64,000 nt of DNA, taken from the NCBI GenBank assembly GCA_033398695.1, contig CM065816.1, forward strand, positions 131,661,358 through 131,725,357. Reading direction: 5' to 3'. Positions 1 through 10,658 of this stretch are shown here, one piece after another; positions within the stretch are counted from its first letter, which is position 1, and every line of letters begins with the position of its first letter. Below the pieces are notes generated by a model. The model saw nothing but the letters and a program-made list of their open reading frames with translations, had not been told where the DNA came from and did no database searches. The position numbers were made by a program, and so were the translations under genes. Source of the DNA: Orobanche coerulescens (Eukaryota; Streptophyta; Magnoliopsida; Lamiales; Orobanchaceae).

Positions 1-615
1 GTTATCAGAGGTTTTGAACCCCGAACCCATCGAGGACGAGGGTGTTATTGTCATTGCTGAGAAGTTTCAGGGACTACTTTAGTTTTCTTCGTCTGTTATC
101 CGTACTAAAGCGGATAAGATCAAATATTTTAGCAAGAGGCTAAATCCACAGTTGAGGATGCAATTGTTCAATCACAATTGTAATTCACTTAGTGAGTTCA
201 TCGAGAAGTCTCTTGGAGTAGAGCTTTTGATCAAGGGGCTTACTCGAAAATATCCTTCAGCTTCTTCTGGTGGGAGGACTGGGATGTCAATTCGTTTAGA
301 GGGACATCGGGCTCTAGCGCCCAAGAGGTCGTTTTCTAGCCGTCATCATGTTGACAAAGCATATTCATTTTAGACGACGAGTTCGATTGTTGTTTGCTTT
401 AACTGTGATACAATAGGACATCACAGTACCCGGAGCTCGATGCTTGCCGTTGTTTGTTTTCTGTGTGGGAAGCAGGGACACATACGGAGATACTGCAGGG
501 GTTTTAGTGCCGGTAGATCTCGAGAGGGATCAAAAGCCTCGAGAGACTTTGTTACTCCAGCCCGTGCATCATCCAAGGGGTCCTATTAGGCTTCGAGAGC
601 CAGAGGTAAGGACCT
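1..615 (+). pseudogene. Chromovirus gag fragment (capsid and zinc knuckles)
   Basis: Decayed gag of a Ty3/gypsy chromovirus related to elements A and B in this window. The frame from base 1 reads a capsid-like segment (LNPEPIEDEG, then KADKIKYFSKRLNP, then LRMQLFNHN and SEFIEKSLG) that aligns with the gag of A near 38700 and of B near 54350-54580. An in-frame TAG lies near 80, so the ORF starting at 152 is only part of it. Around 390-500 two zinc-knuckle remnants follow. The second, CFLCGKQGHIRRYC, is a perfect C-X2-C-X4-H-X4-C; the first has lost its final Cys. No protease or polymerase follows, so the element is internally deleted or cut. The class is clear; exact limits are not. Confidence 0.8.
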
Positions 616-949
616 TCATCACCGGTTTGGAACAAGTTAATTCTTGCTCGGTAATATGATGATCATTCATTTCATTGTCAGTCATTCATTCATATAATTC
701 ATTCATCATGCATCAATCATGTTGAGGCTTGTAGTTATCAACTGATCATTCAATTCACGAGGAACAACGGTTCCAATCATTTCATCTGAGCTATCACTCA
801 TTGCGTTATTATTTCACCTTGGTGAGTCATTCTTGATCCTTGTTGGATTTCGATTCATTATCATTCATTGCGATCATTCCTGTTCCTGTGACCTTCCGGG
901 ATCATGTTAAGCAGTGAGTTCAGAATTGGGTCTTCCTTGAATCGATGAG
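616..949 (+). repeat. Diverged chromovirus LTR remnant, plus orientation
   Basis: No gene. The first part is rich in imperfect ATTCATTCAT-type repeats (about 660-720). From about 775 to 905 the order of short blocks (CTTGGTGAG, TTCTTGATCC, TTCATT, then a CCGGGATCAT-like block) follows the plus-strand LTR of element B near 52490-52575, so this is probably a degraded LTR piece of the same broad family. It ends abruptly at 949, where sequence in the opposite orientation begins. Confidence 0.5.
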
Positions 950-3729
950 AATTTAAACATCCCATAAATGTGGTACCGAACCACAAAATATTAATCATAA
1001 CCCCGAGTAGGAGCTTACACCGCATATATCGATATATACAACAGTACACAGGATCCAAATCCGGTATAAACCATCTGGAGATGGAATATACCCAAAACAA
1101 TACTAATACAATCATACGAATTTATATAAAGTGAAAAAGACATGAAAATTTATAGTTTAGACATAACCGACCAACAAAAAAAAGACTCGAGCCCCCCGAA
1201 CTAGCATCCTTCATTACCCTTCGCCGTCATCGTGCTCTTCCTGCGCCTTGCCCTTGCCTCACCCTGAAATACAAGTATTTTGCCCAAACCACAGGGTCAG
1301 CTATACATGATAACTATTCTCATGACATTATACAATTTATATATATACAGGATCTCAAAGAAACAACGGACCACTGAACATACCCCTTAGGCGTATGAAT
1401 AGTCAGTCCTAAACTGTCAGACATATCCAAACGTACATGGAATATGAACGACCAATCAACATGGCTCAAGACGGACGTCACAGTACGCCAGATCCGAAAA
1501 TGTGTCCGTGCACATGTCCACCCCATATATGGAATCCAAAATATACATGGGACGATGTACCTAATTAGCCTCACGAACTACGCCTCGTGTACACAGTCCA
1601 ATGTGGAAACATCCACGCATGGCCATCATGTGCCCGGCTAAAAATCCTACTCATAACCAATCGGCACGCAGATATGACTCCAGAGATGTCACGATTCAAT
1701 ATGACAACGAAACTCAACAAATTACACCTTCATCCAATAATCGAGAGAACTCACCGAAGTGACAACAATGGTGAATGAGACCAACAGTATCAAAGGCGAT
1801 AAACATGGGAATACAATCCCACCACAAAGCGGTAATACGATCAAGAACGACATCACATCGTGAATCACAGATTCATAGAGCATTACATATACACGAAACG
1901 TATAACATTCACAAGAATTCAATCATCATTATAACCAAGCAAGATAACTTGCCTTAGGTGTCGAATTCAAATCGGTTCGTCTTCTCCGGAATGCGACGGC
2001 TATAAGGACGATGTCCTTCACCAAGTAACAACACTCGATCAACCTTGAATGAAATATAATTCACTCAAAGACCCAAATCCGACTATAACGATTATCATAA
2101 CAAGGCTAACTAGTCTTTGATTTAATGAAGATCGATCAAACAACCATAACATGTTTACAAAGCCTAAAGTTAAGAAACCTTTTCTCACATTCTCAATTTA
2201 AGGATTACTATAAATAAGTTAATGATTGGTAATTCTAATTAATTCCTCCAAGAATAACAAGAATATCAAGAACACTTCGAATATCATGAACATCAAGAGC
2301 ATCCCATCTATGACATATTAGCATGATAATGAAACTTCTAAGTTCATGATTTCGACTCAGTTAGATAATCATTTCTACTTAGTTCTTCAAGTTTAAAATA
2401 CTTTTGATTTTCTCAATATCACCAAGAACATAATATTATCATCATAATCAACATACCAATCTGGGTTCTAACATCCTATCATCAATAAATTCTATCAAAA
2501 CGGATTTGACAATGTATTAGACATAATCATCTTCAATCTATATCCAAAAACCTTAACCGTTCAAGATAATCCTAAAAACATGTTTAATCATATCATCATA
2601 ACATTAAGGATTCGGAAATATGGAGTTTGGAGCAACTTAAGAAGAACACTTCTAAGACAAGAACAAGGGTTTTTGTTAAACCTTCTAAGATGTATGGTTA
2701 TAACATCATATGATTCTTTTAGCACCAAGAACATACTCATAAACCTTAATCATCATGATTTCCTAAGCATTAATAGGAACATGTTTTTCTTACCATTCAA
2801 CAGGTAACACTAACAATATTGTCATGTTCTATACTTAGTTTGTTCAGAAATCCAATAACTATAATGATGTACTTGATTAATCTAACACTACATGAATTAC
2901 TTCCTTACTAACATCATTAACAGTATGAAACAACATGAGTTTAGATAACCAACCTCAAAAAAGAATGAAGAATAGCACCAAAACTCCAAGAACACACTCC
3001 AAACTTCTAGTCACCAAGCTACAATCCAAGTGACGGAGCTCTAACACAAGATGGGAGGGGCAAATTTTGATTTAGCAAGGTAGGGGATCGGTTTTCAGAG
3101 GGAGAGGCTGAGTTTGGATCGTGCAAAAATGAAAGGCAAGCCATGCCTTTATAACTCGAATCTATCATTACGTACGCTATTGCCAAAGCATAGCATACGT
3201 TAGGCGCATTACGTACATAATCCTGCCGATGTTACGTACGCAATGAGTCCCCAGAGGCTACTACCTCGAATCACATGTACTATTACATACGTTGCCAAGA
3301 TAGCGTACGTAAAGCTTATGTACATTACGTATGCTAACACATAGCCATTACGTACGTAATGACCATTGTCTAGGCTGTCACGATCGGATCACCAAGCCCC
3401 GCTCACGTATGGTCCCACCTATCGAAAGGCGAGATGTTGTCTGATACTCCACATTACGTACGTTAACTTTGAAGTGTTATGTACGTAATGTTACACATAT
3501 AGCGTGCATAAATCTTAAATCGTACCGTACGCTAAGGGCAAAACACATAGTAAAAAAAATGAAATTCTCCAAACAACATTTAACAACCAACTATAGAGTG
3601 GACGAAAAAGATAAACAATTTAATTTAATATATCTCAACAATATACTCATTACAATAAATATGATACTACAATACTCGAATCATCCGAAAAATACAATAG
3701 TAAAGACGAGAATTCAGGCGGATATTACA
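950..3729 (-). repeat. 3' LTR of chromovirus A, end-truncated
   Basis: Closely matches 39876-42665 over its whole length, including the GGTACCGAACC block near 970, the ATCATCATAA tracts and the palindrome cluster near 3166-3535. It ends at GATATTACA (3729), the complement of the native 5' terminus TGTAATATC. The counterpart of right-LTR bases 39801-39875 is absent. No coding capacity is expected, and the short ORFs here are chance. Confidence 0.92.
3148..3535 (-). promoter_or_regulatory. LTR promoter of A: TATA box plus palindrome cluster
   Basis: On the minus strand a TTATAAA box (complement of 3148-3154) is preceded upstream (higher coordinates, about 3167-3535) by many copies of palindromic or near-palindromic ATTACGTACGTAAT, TAGCGTACGCTA and ACGTACGC words. 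The same arrangement recurs in the partner LTR at 42085-42480. The promoter role is inferred from position in the U3 region; the repeat is directly visible. Confidence 0.65.
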
Positions 3730-3745
3730 TACTCCCCCCTAAAAG
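3730..3745 (-). other. Polypurine tract of A
   Basis: The minus-strand complement reads a purine run (AGGGGGGAGTA) directly abutting the 3' LTR, the expected plus-strand priming site for reverse transcription. It lies just after the chromodomain stop codon. Confidence 0.8.
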
Positions 3746-3762
3746 GAGTTTCGTCCACGAAA

Positions 3763-5117
3763 CTAAGGGTTAAACAACTCGAGATATCTCTCTCGTATGC
3801 TGTCCTCAGTTTTCCACGTAGCCTCCTTGACTACGTGTCTCGACAACTGAATCTTCAACAAGGGAATCGTCTTGTTCCTCAACTGTTTGATCCTCCTCTC
3901 GAGTATCCGCACAGGACGTTCTTCATAAGAATGGTCATCGGCTATCTCGACCTCTTCGAATTGAATAATATGGCTCGGATCAGCAACATACTTCCTCAAC
4001 TAGGATACATGAAATACGTTTTAAATCCGACTCAAAGCTGGTGGTAACGCCTGACGATATGCTAGATCGCCTACACGTTCCAAAATCTCAAACGGTCCAA
4101 TATTCCTCGGTCTCAGCTTGCCTCTATTTCCAAAAGGAAAAACACCTCGAGTAGGGGACACTTTTACCAGTACATGATCACCAACCTCAAACTCAAGTGG
4201 TCGTCGGCAATTGTCTGCATACGAATTCTATCGGCTCTGGGCCATTAATAGACGACTCTTAATCAGGGCAATCTTCTCACGAGCTGCTAGCAACATATCA
4301 GGCTCCGTACCAAGGGATTCAGACAAGTCGTCCCAACACAAAGGGGACCTACAATGACAGCCATACAATACCTCATAGGGTGCCATCTTAATAGAAGCAT
4401 GCCAATTTTTATTGTAGGTGAACTCTACTAAAGGTAGTTGGGCTTCCCAGTCGTACTTCCAATCGAGAGAACACGCCATCAACATATCCTCCAGAGTTTG
4501 AATAGTCCTCTCAGACTGACCTTCGGTCTGGGGTGAAATGTCATACTGAAGTTCAACTGCGTACCCATCGCACGATGAACTGCCTTCCCGAAGTGTGACA
4601 CGAACTGTCCATCACGATCTGATATAATACTCTTGGACCATGCAGTCTCACAATCTCTTTAATGAACCGCTGGGCCAACCTCTCGGAACCCCACATATTC
4701 TTAATCTCTAAGAAATGGGCTGATTTGGTCAGACAATCCACAATCACCCGAATCGTATTCATACCTCGATGGCTTGTCGGCAAGCTAGTAATAAAATCCA
4801 TCGATATGTCCTTTCATTTCCACTCAACAATCAGGAGTGGTTTCAGCACACCTGCTAGTCGTTGATGTTCAATCTTGACCTGCTGACAGGTCAAACATCT
4901 CTAAATAAATTCTGCAACTTCCCGTTTCATATTACCGCACCAATAAATATAGCTTCAAATCCTTATACATTTTATTCGACCCCGAGTGAATGCAGTATGG
5001 GGTAGCATGGGCCTCCTTTAGAATAACGTTCCTCAACTCTTCATCCATCGGTACACATACTAGATTCTTGAAGCGTATTAGTCCGTCTTAGTGAATTCCA
5101 AATTCAGGGGCTTTCCC
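3763..5117 (-). pseudogene. Chromovirus A integrase and chromodomain
   Basis: C-terminal part of the A polyprotein, broken into several frames. Reading down the minus strand: an integrase zinc-domain remnant (about 5030-4900), the core with DISMDFITSLPTS (about 4800) and VIVDCLTKSAHFLE, the late integrase block LPLVEFTYN (about 4430), and a final 78-residue segment (3999-3763) with HPVRILERR-like and KEATWKTED motifs typical of a plant chromovirus chromodomain. The first stop is an in-frame TAG near 5116, and frameshifts lie near 4600 and 4250. Integrase inserts the cDNA; the chromodomain is thought to steer insertion toward heterochromatin. It cannot encode an active enzyme as written. Confidence 0.9.
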
Positions 5118-6025
5118 CTAATCTACTTCAACCCGAATTCTAGATAAGAACGGGTCTGTCACCTGTTTCTCTCTGATTATATCGTCAAGGGACGATGAAA
5201 TCTCAAGCGTGCAAAGTTGTCCCCGAACACATTGTAACCAGATCTCAATCTCCGGCCTCATGAACTCTAACTGCAATTCTCTCTGAACTGTCAAACGGGC
5301 AAGCATCTGCTCTTGTAATGTCTTACGACTCAAGGCGTCGGCAACCACATTTGCTTTACCCGAATGATAAAGGATTTCGATATCATAGTCTTTGATTAGT
5401 TCTAGCCACCTTCGCTGCCTCATGTTCAACTCATTCTGAGTAAAAATGTACTTCAGACTCTTGTGATCAGTAAAAATATGATAGGTAACTCCATACAAAT
5501 AGTGACGCCAGATTTTCAAAGCAAACACCACGGCTGCTAGCTCCAAATCATGGGTCGGGTAGTTGACTTCGTAAGGTCGCAACTGTCTTGATGCGTAGGC
5601 AATCACTTTCCCATTCTGCATTAGCACACATCCAAGGCCCTGTCTCGACACGTCACTATACACCACGAATCCTTCTGTTACTTTTGGTAGAACCAAAACT
5701 GGTGCTGAAATCAATCTACTCTTGAGTTCATCAAAACTCTGCTGACATGCCTCTGAACACAAATACTTCTTATCCTTCCTCAACATGTTAGTCAGTGGTT
5801 GAGCAATCTTGGAAAAACATTCCATGAACCGTCGGTAATAACCTGCTAGGCCCAGGAAACTGCGAACTTCCTTCAAGTTCTTCGGAGGTAGCCAGTCTCG
5901 GATAGCTTCTGTCTTTTGTGGGTCTACCCTCACCCCATCGGCTGATATCACATGTCCAAGAAAAATAACCTCAGGCATCCAAAACTCACATTTGGAAAAT
6001 TTTCCATAGAGCTGTTCCCGCCTCA
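5118..6025 (-). pseudogene. Chromovirus A RT C-terminus and RNase H
   Basis: A long open stretch (302 codons) that begins abruptly at the CACTA insertion point. It carries the RT thumb and connection blocks ([27 protein letters not shown]) and RNase H with [25 protein letters not shown] and [10 protein letters not shown], supplying the D, E and D catalytic positions. [13 protein letters not shown] marks its end. The N-terminal half of the same RT lies at 36976-37320, separated by the 31 kb insertion. Bases 6023-6025 (TCA) are one copy of the CACTA target-site duplication. Confidence 0.93.
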
Positions 6026-6042
6026 CACTACACCATATATAG
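6026..6042 (+). repeat. Left terminal inverted repeat of CACTA T
   Basis: Starts CACTACACCATATATAG. It matches the complement of the right end over the first 15 bases, with weaker similarity beyond (TTCAACA versus TTCAGCA). Preceded by the TCA duplication. Confidence 0.95.
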
Positions 6043-6410
6043 CTTTCAACAATATTTTTTTTGATGTTATAAGCAAAAGTGTAGCCTTAGATGCCTTAAA
6101 ATTGGTCAAATTTGATTTAAGGCTACACATTTTTCTAATGTTATTGTTGATAAAAATTAGTGTTACCATAGACTAAATTGAATATCTACGCCAACACAAA
6201 ATTTGGTGTTGCCACTGCTATTTTAAAAAAGTGTGACTAAACACTAAAAAAATAGGAGGGCTTGCTAAAATATTTTAGGCGGTCCAAATAAATTATTTTC
6301 AATTTTAGCGGGTCAATACACTCACAGTAGTCAATACTTACTCAACACAGTTTCTCTAAAAACGCAAACTCACTCATCACACTTTCTCTCTAAAACAAAA
6401 TTTACACTAG
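6043..6410. repeat. Left subterminal repeats of CACTA T
   Basis: Short words in both orientations: GTGTAGCCTTAGA, its relative AGGCTACACA, GTGTTACCATAGAC and GGTGTTGCC. They resemble the right-hand GTGTAGCCATAG and GTGTTGGCA words. In En/Spm such subterminal repeats bind the TNPA protein; that role is inferred here. Confidence 0.65.
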
Positions 6411-7457
6411 GGGTGTTAAAAAATATCTGATACGCGATATTTGATCCGAAAATTCAAAAATACGATCCGAAATTAACCGAAAAATTAGATATCCGAAATT
6501 TCGGATATCCGAAATTCAGAAATCCATTTTTTTGGATTCAGATAGTAGTTTTTAAAAACTTCGAATATTTCGGATATCTGAATCCGAAATATATTAGGCA
6601 TGTGTTACATTTTTAGTCTTTTACATTTATCACTTAACACTTTTACGTTTATCACTTAACACTTTAATCAGATTTTTTTTCCACCGCTACAAACGAGTCA
6701 ACTTCACTTTCTTCTAACACATTCCCTCCTCAATTTTTTTTCCCACCGCTACAAACGAGACAACTTCACTTTCCTCTTACACCTTCCCTCCTGCAATAAG
6801 TAGGTTTCTTCCAAATCCGAACCTTTAATCGATTGGACCTTCCCTCCTGCGATTGGACTTCCCTCCTGATGTTCGAGTTTCATCCTGTACAAGCTCCGTA
6901 CATCCAAATACCTAGGGTTTGAATCGATTCAAGCTTCACTGCTATTGTTCGAAATTCATCCCTACTGTGCGAGGTTGCGGGTTTCACTCCTGCTGTTCGA
7001 TTCGATATGTTGCTACTTCTGAGAGTTTTGTTTTTTTTGTTAGTTTGTTTGTCAAAATCAATCTTGCATTGCCGAAACTGTGAAATTTACAAATGTCTAT
7101 GGAACTTTACTGGTTTATACATCCCATAGCAATATTGCATCATATTTTTGTTTATTGGTTATATAGAAATCAATCCTGCGGTGCTAAAACATTTGAAATG
7201 ATTTTTTTTTGTGGAACTTTACTGATTTTGTGGAACTTTATTGATTCTGTCTAGTATCAACATTACAAGGTTTAAAATGTTTGTTTTAAAGTTGAGAATT
7301 TATTGGTTTGGCAATTTTTTTTTCAATGGAAATGGTTGAAATCTAGTAAATGATTTATTTAAATAATTTAAGGTATTTATATGGTTATCCAAAACTAAAA
7401 CACAGGTTAGATTAAGTAGAATCAGTGGCTAACCATAGTTGTTTTTTCACTGTAGTC
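6411..7457. other. CACTA T 5' region with palindromic and tandem repeats
   Basis: No convincing gene. About 6420-6600 is dense in ATCCGAAAT and its complement, including a perfect 22-bp palindrome at 6489-6510. About 6620-6670 repeats TTATCACTTAACACTTTTA. About 6670-6795 is an imperfect duplication with a period of 62 bp, containing CCACCGCTACAAACGAG twice. The rest is AT-rich leader or intron-like. A pyrimidine-rich tract ending in CTGTAG at 7455 could be a splice acceptor for the exon at 7458. Confidence 0.55.
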
Positions 7458-7589
7458 ATGAGTGAAGCATGTAATAATTGGTTGAATCTTCCCAAGTATA
7501 CCAAAGATTATATAGATGGTGTCAAATTGTTTGTGAAAAATGCGATGGCCAAATTTGTTGATGGAAATGAAATAAAGTGTCCTTGTCGT
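7458..7589 (+). pseudogene. CACTA transposase, N-terminal exon (transposase-associated domain)
   Basis: Begins ATG at 7458, chosen over 7425 because a possible acceptor CTGTAG lies just before it. It encodes MSEACNNWLNLPKY, then DYIDGVKLFVKNA and EIKCPC, the N-terminal zinc-binding 'transposase-associated' domain that precedes TNP2 in plant CACTA proteins. It stops after the CPCR motif where gypsy F inserted. The next codons of the same domain (KCENRFWR) resume at 28428. Bases 7585-7589 (GTCGT) are one copy of F's target-site duplication. Confidence 0.88.
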
Positions 7590-8511
7590 TGTAACACCCC
7601 CAATCCGCTCAGGAATATTACACGCCGCAGACCCTCTCCGTGAGGATCCACCAGGCTAGACATCAAAACAACACATTACATTACATACCGATGAATCAAA
7701 ATAACGAACCAATAGACCGATTTGGTCTTTCGTCACTGACTTACAAATCAAAATACATAAACTCACCCAGACTCATACCCACGCAAGGGTAAAATACTTG
7801 CAACGAACAATAAGACAACGGAAAAGACATTTCAATGGACTTCGACTAACTTAACCCAAAACTGGCCTTCGTGTGATTAGTATCATTTGTCTTTCATCAT
7901 CCCTCATACCGATCCTGTGTCTTGCTCCCGAAAACCTGCATGTACCTGGACACAATACAGATATCCACCCCCCGATTACTCGGGGGTTAGCAAAACTCCA
8001 CTGTTTCGCTAGTGAAAGTATAAAGTGCAAAAACGAGCCATACACAACACATTCCGAGAATACAACGAAAGAATTCCCGAGGTATATTTAGATAAAAATA
8101 GTTCAAGTCTTGAAAGTAGAAACGAAGTAAGTAAGCACTTTGAAAACACTTCCAGATCTCGGGAGTTTTGAAAACATTTGAAATCGAAAAGTTCTTAATT
8201 CCTCGAAAGTAATTTAGGTCACAAACCAAAGTTCTTTTTCCAAAATGCAAATCCGTTAACAAAACGCGGGGTCCACGACCCAACCATTACGGTCACAAAA
8301 CACAGGGTCCACGACCCGATCATCCACTTCAATTCACTTACAAGTGCACATTACACATAACACATTAACCTTATGCCATTCTAGCCAAGCACCAAGACTC
8401 GATATATAATGTCTCTCGACCCCGAGCGCAAAGCATTGTGATACTCCGGACAATATCACAACTAATCATCAAAACATCAACATCAATATCACAGAAACCA
8501 CACTTGGTAAC

Positions 8512-8735
8512 CCGTGGCCGTACCCATTAGTATCGGACCCCAGAGGCCCCGTCGGACCGTCCCCAGGTGGGAAACCACTTCCGCGGCCGTACCCATTAGT
8601 ATCGGCCCCCAGAGGTCCCTTCGAACCGTCCCCAGGTGGAAGAACATCAACACACGCACCCAAGTCCACTCCCGTAGCCGTACCCATTAGTATCGGCCCC
8701 CAGAGGCCACATGCCATCCCCAGGTGGAAGAGTAA
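8512..8735. repeat. GC-rich minisatellite in F LTR (three units)
   Basis: Three units of roughly 65-90 bp, each built on CCGTACCCATTAGTATCGG, then CCCCAGAGG, then GTCCCCAGGTGG. The partner LTR has the same array at about 26290-26512, and a two-unit relative sits in gypsy C's LTR at about 43371-43503. Confidence 0.85.
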
Positions 8736-9860
8736 CAACTCGCAGATTACAAAACCACGACTCTCAAAGGTCAAACACACAAAATATATATAGTCGAGGT
8801 ACCTTGCTAGAATGGCCACATTATCCAACACGTACTCACGACCCAGAACTATATCGATTCACAAGGGAGCACAAGATCCCAATAGCACCGAACGACACAA
8901 CCCATATCACAAAAACTCACAAATTCATCCATAACCGCGGGACTCCAAGCACATTATTTGACAAGAGAATTACACTTTACATTTACCGATGCCATAATCA
9001 TACATAATGACATCACACGAAAGTAAGGTGATCCTATACTCGAAACTAGCACACATAATCAACTAAGCATATTAATTCCCGACCCACACGGGTCACCTTT
9101 ACGAAACCAAGATGGTAAATATACCGATTCTTTTGAAAAATGATTATAAATATTTATTTAGCACATATCGACACTTAGCAACCATTATATCCACAAAACA
9201 CATAATGTATGGGCAAGATACTTGCCTCGAAACCACGATCGCAACAAGACGACGGATGAAATACGGTCGAATAGCCCCGAACCCCCGAACAATATCAAGA
9301 ACGCAATAGCAGCACGAGTACTACGAGAATAACACCACACGAATCATCAATCACCAAACGGGATTCAACATCAGAAATCCTCGAGCACCTATAATCCTCC
9401 GGAAGGAACAACAAAAGATGATTACGACAAGAATCAAGGTAAAAACGATGGAAATCCCAACAAACTATCGAAAGGAACTGATTGGGGCATTTAATCGAAC
9501 ACTAAATGTTCAAAAATTCCCAAGAACACTCGAATCGTCAATCGAGTTAAAGAAACTCGATATATGGATATATACAATCCGTAGAACACGATTAATAACA
9601 TCATACTACACCAACCGATGTATCAAAATCGGATTAGAAACGAAATCAAGAACAATTTCTCCGAAAAGTCAACTTGAAGGAAAATCAAGAAATATACCTT
9701 GATTCGACGAAACACACGGATTAGATGTTGATATAATCAACAAGAATCTTCCAAAACGCCTTGGAATGAGTAGAATCGGCCAAGAGCACCTCCTACTACC
9801 ACTCCCGTCCGCACCGCATTTAAACGAGGAAAAATGAAAAACGAAGTCCTGCCGAGCCAG

Positions 9861-10160
9861 CCTATATATGGCCGGCAGGTTACTGTAACCGGCAAAGGCC
9901 TTACGACCGTAACTCGCCCCTTACGGCCGTACTCGGCAGCCTTACGGCCGTAATCGCATTCGTCAAAAATCGCCAAAGACTCACGGACACTTACGGCCAT
10001 AATCGCACACATTACGGCCAGAATCGGCCTTCGCCAGAAGTCGCCAGCGCCATACGGCCGTATTCGATCACGCCTTTACCGCCAGAATCGCACACATTAC
10101 GGCCGTAATCGCACCTTACGGCCAGAACTCGGCCGAAGCAGCCTCCGGCCGTGACTCGGC
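9861..10160 (-). promoter_or_regulatory. F LTR promoter: TATA box and TTACGGCCGTAA cluster
   Basis: On the minus strand a CATATATAGG box (complement of 9861-9870) is preceded, at about 9898-10160, by repeated TTACGGCCGTAA, ATACGGCCGTAT and degenerate forms such as TTACGGCCAGAA. The palindromes are directly visible. Promoter function is inferred from the matching layout in A, B and C. Confidence 0.65.
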
Positions 10161-10658
10161 CGTGGCCACTCCGACGGCCCGGACGACCCCGAAACCCGAA
10201 CCTGAGTAAAAACCGAAGATACGGTTACGAAGTACTCGCAAAGACGAATCTAAGCGCTAAGAGAACACACGATTCCGACCACCCGAAGTGTCGGAATTCG
10301 ACAACGGAAGTAATTACCCCAAACTTTAGGAAATTACAAAAATGGCCCAAAACGCCCGGAAATCATGATACACGATCGAAACACCGAACCAAAGCTCGCA
10401 ACATGAATAATAACATTAAATGAACTTACAAGAAACTCGAAACAACAGTTTCGGACGAGATTCACAAGAATCGAGCTCAAGTGCGGAAAAGTCGCCAAAA
10501 GACACGGAACTCAACAAAACAACACCGAAACGAACTCGGATGACAAAAAGTGCAGAATTAATCATTCTCGGAATGACGAAACGGTCATGAGCGAGTCGTC
10601 AAAACGGATTTTCGCCGAAAAAAGAAAATTACCGAAATTCGAAATTGCGGATATTACA

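Larger units (their letters stand above)
7590..10658 (-). repeat. 3' LTR of element F
   Basis: Starts TGTAACACCCCC and ends GGATATTACA in window coordinates, a near-complementary terminal pair. It aligns almost continuously with 25366-28422. Differences are scattered substitutions and short indels, most frequent in the GC-rich section 9790-10200. It contains a GC-rich minisatellite and a promoter palindrome cluster listed separately. Short ORFs within are not supported as genes. Confidence 0.95.

Noticed and set aside
8469..8831. 120-codon minus-strand ORF with Gly-Pro repeats, also at 26247-26609
   Set aside because: It is the translation of the LTR minisatellite in both F LTRs. The repeat explains the open frame and the two copies differ in their repeats.
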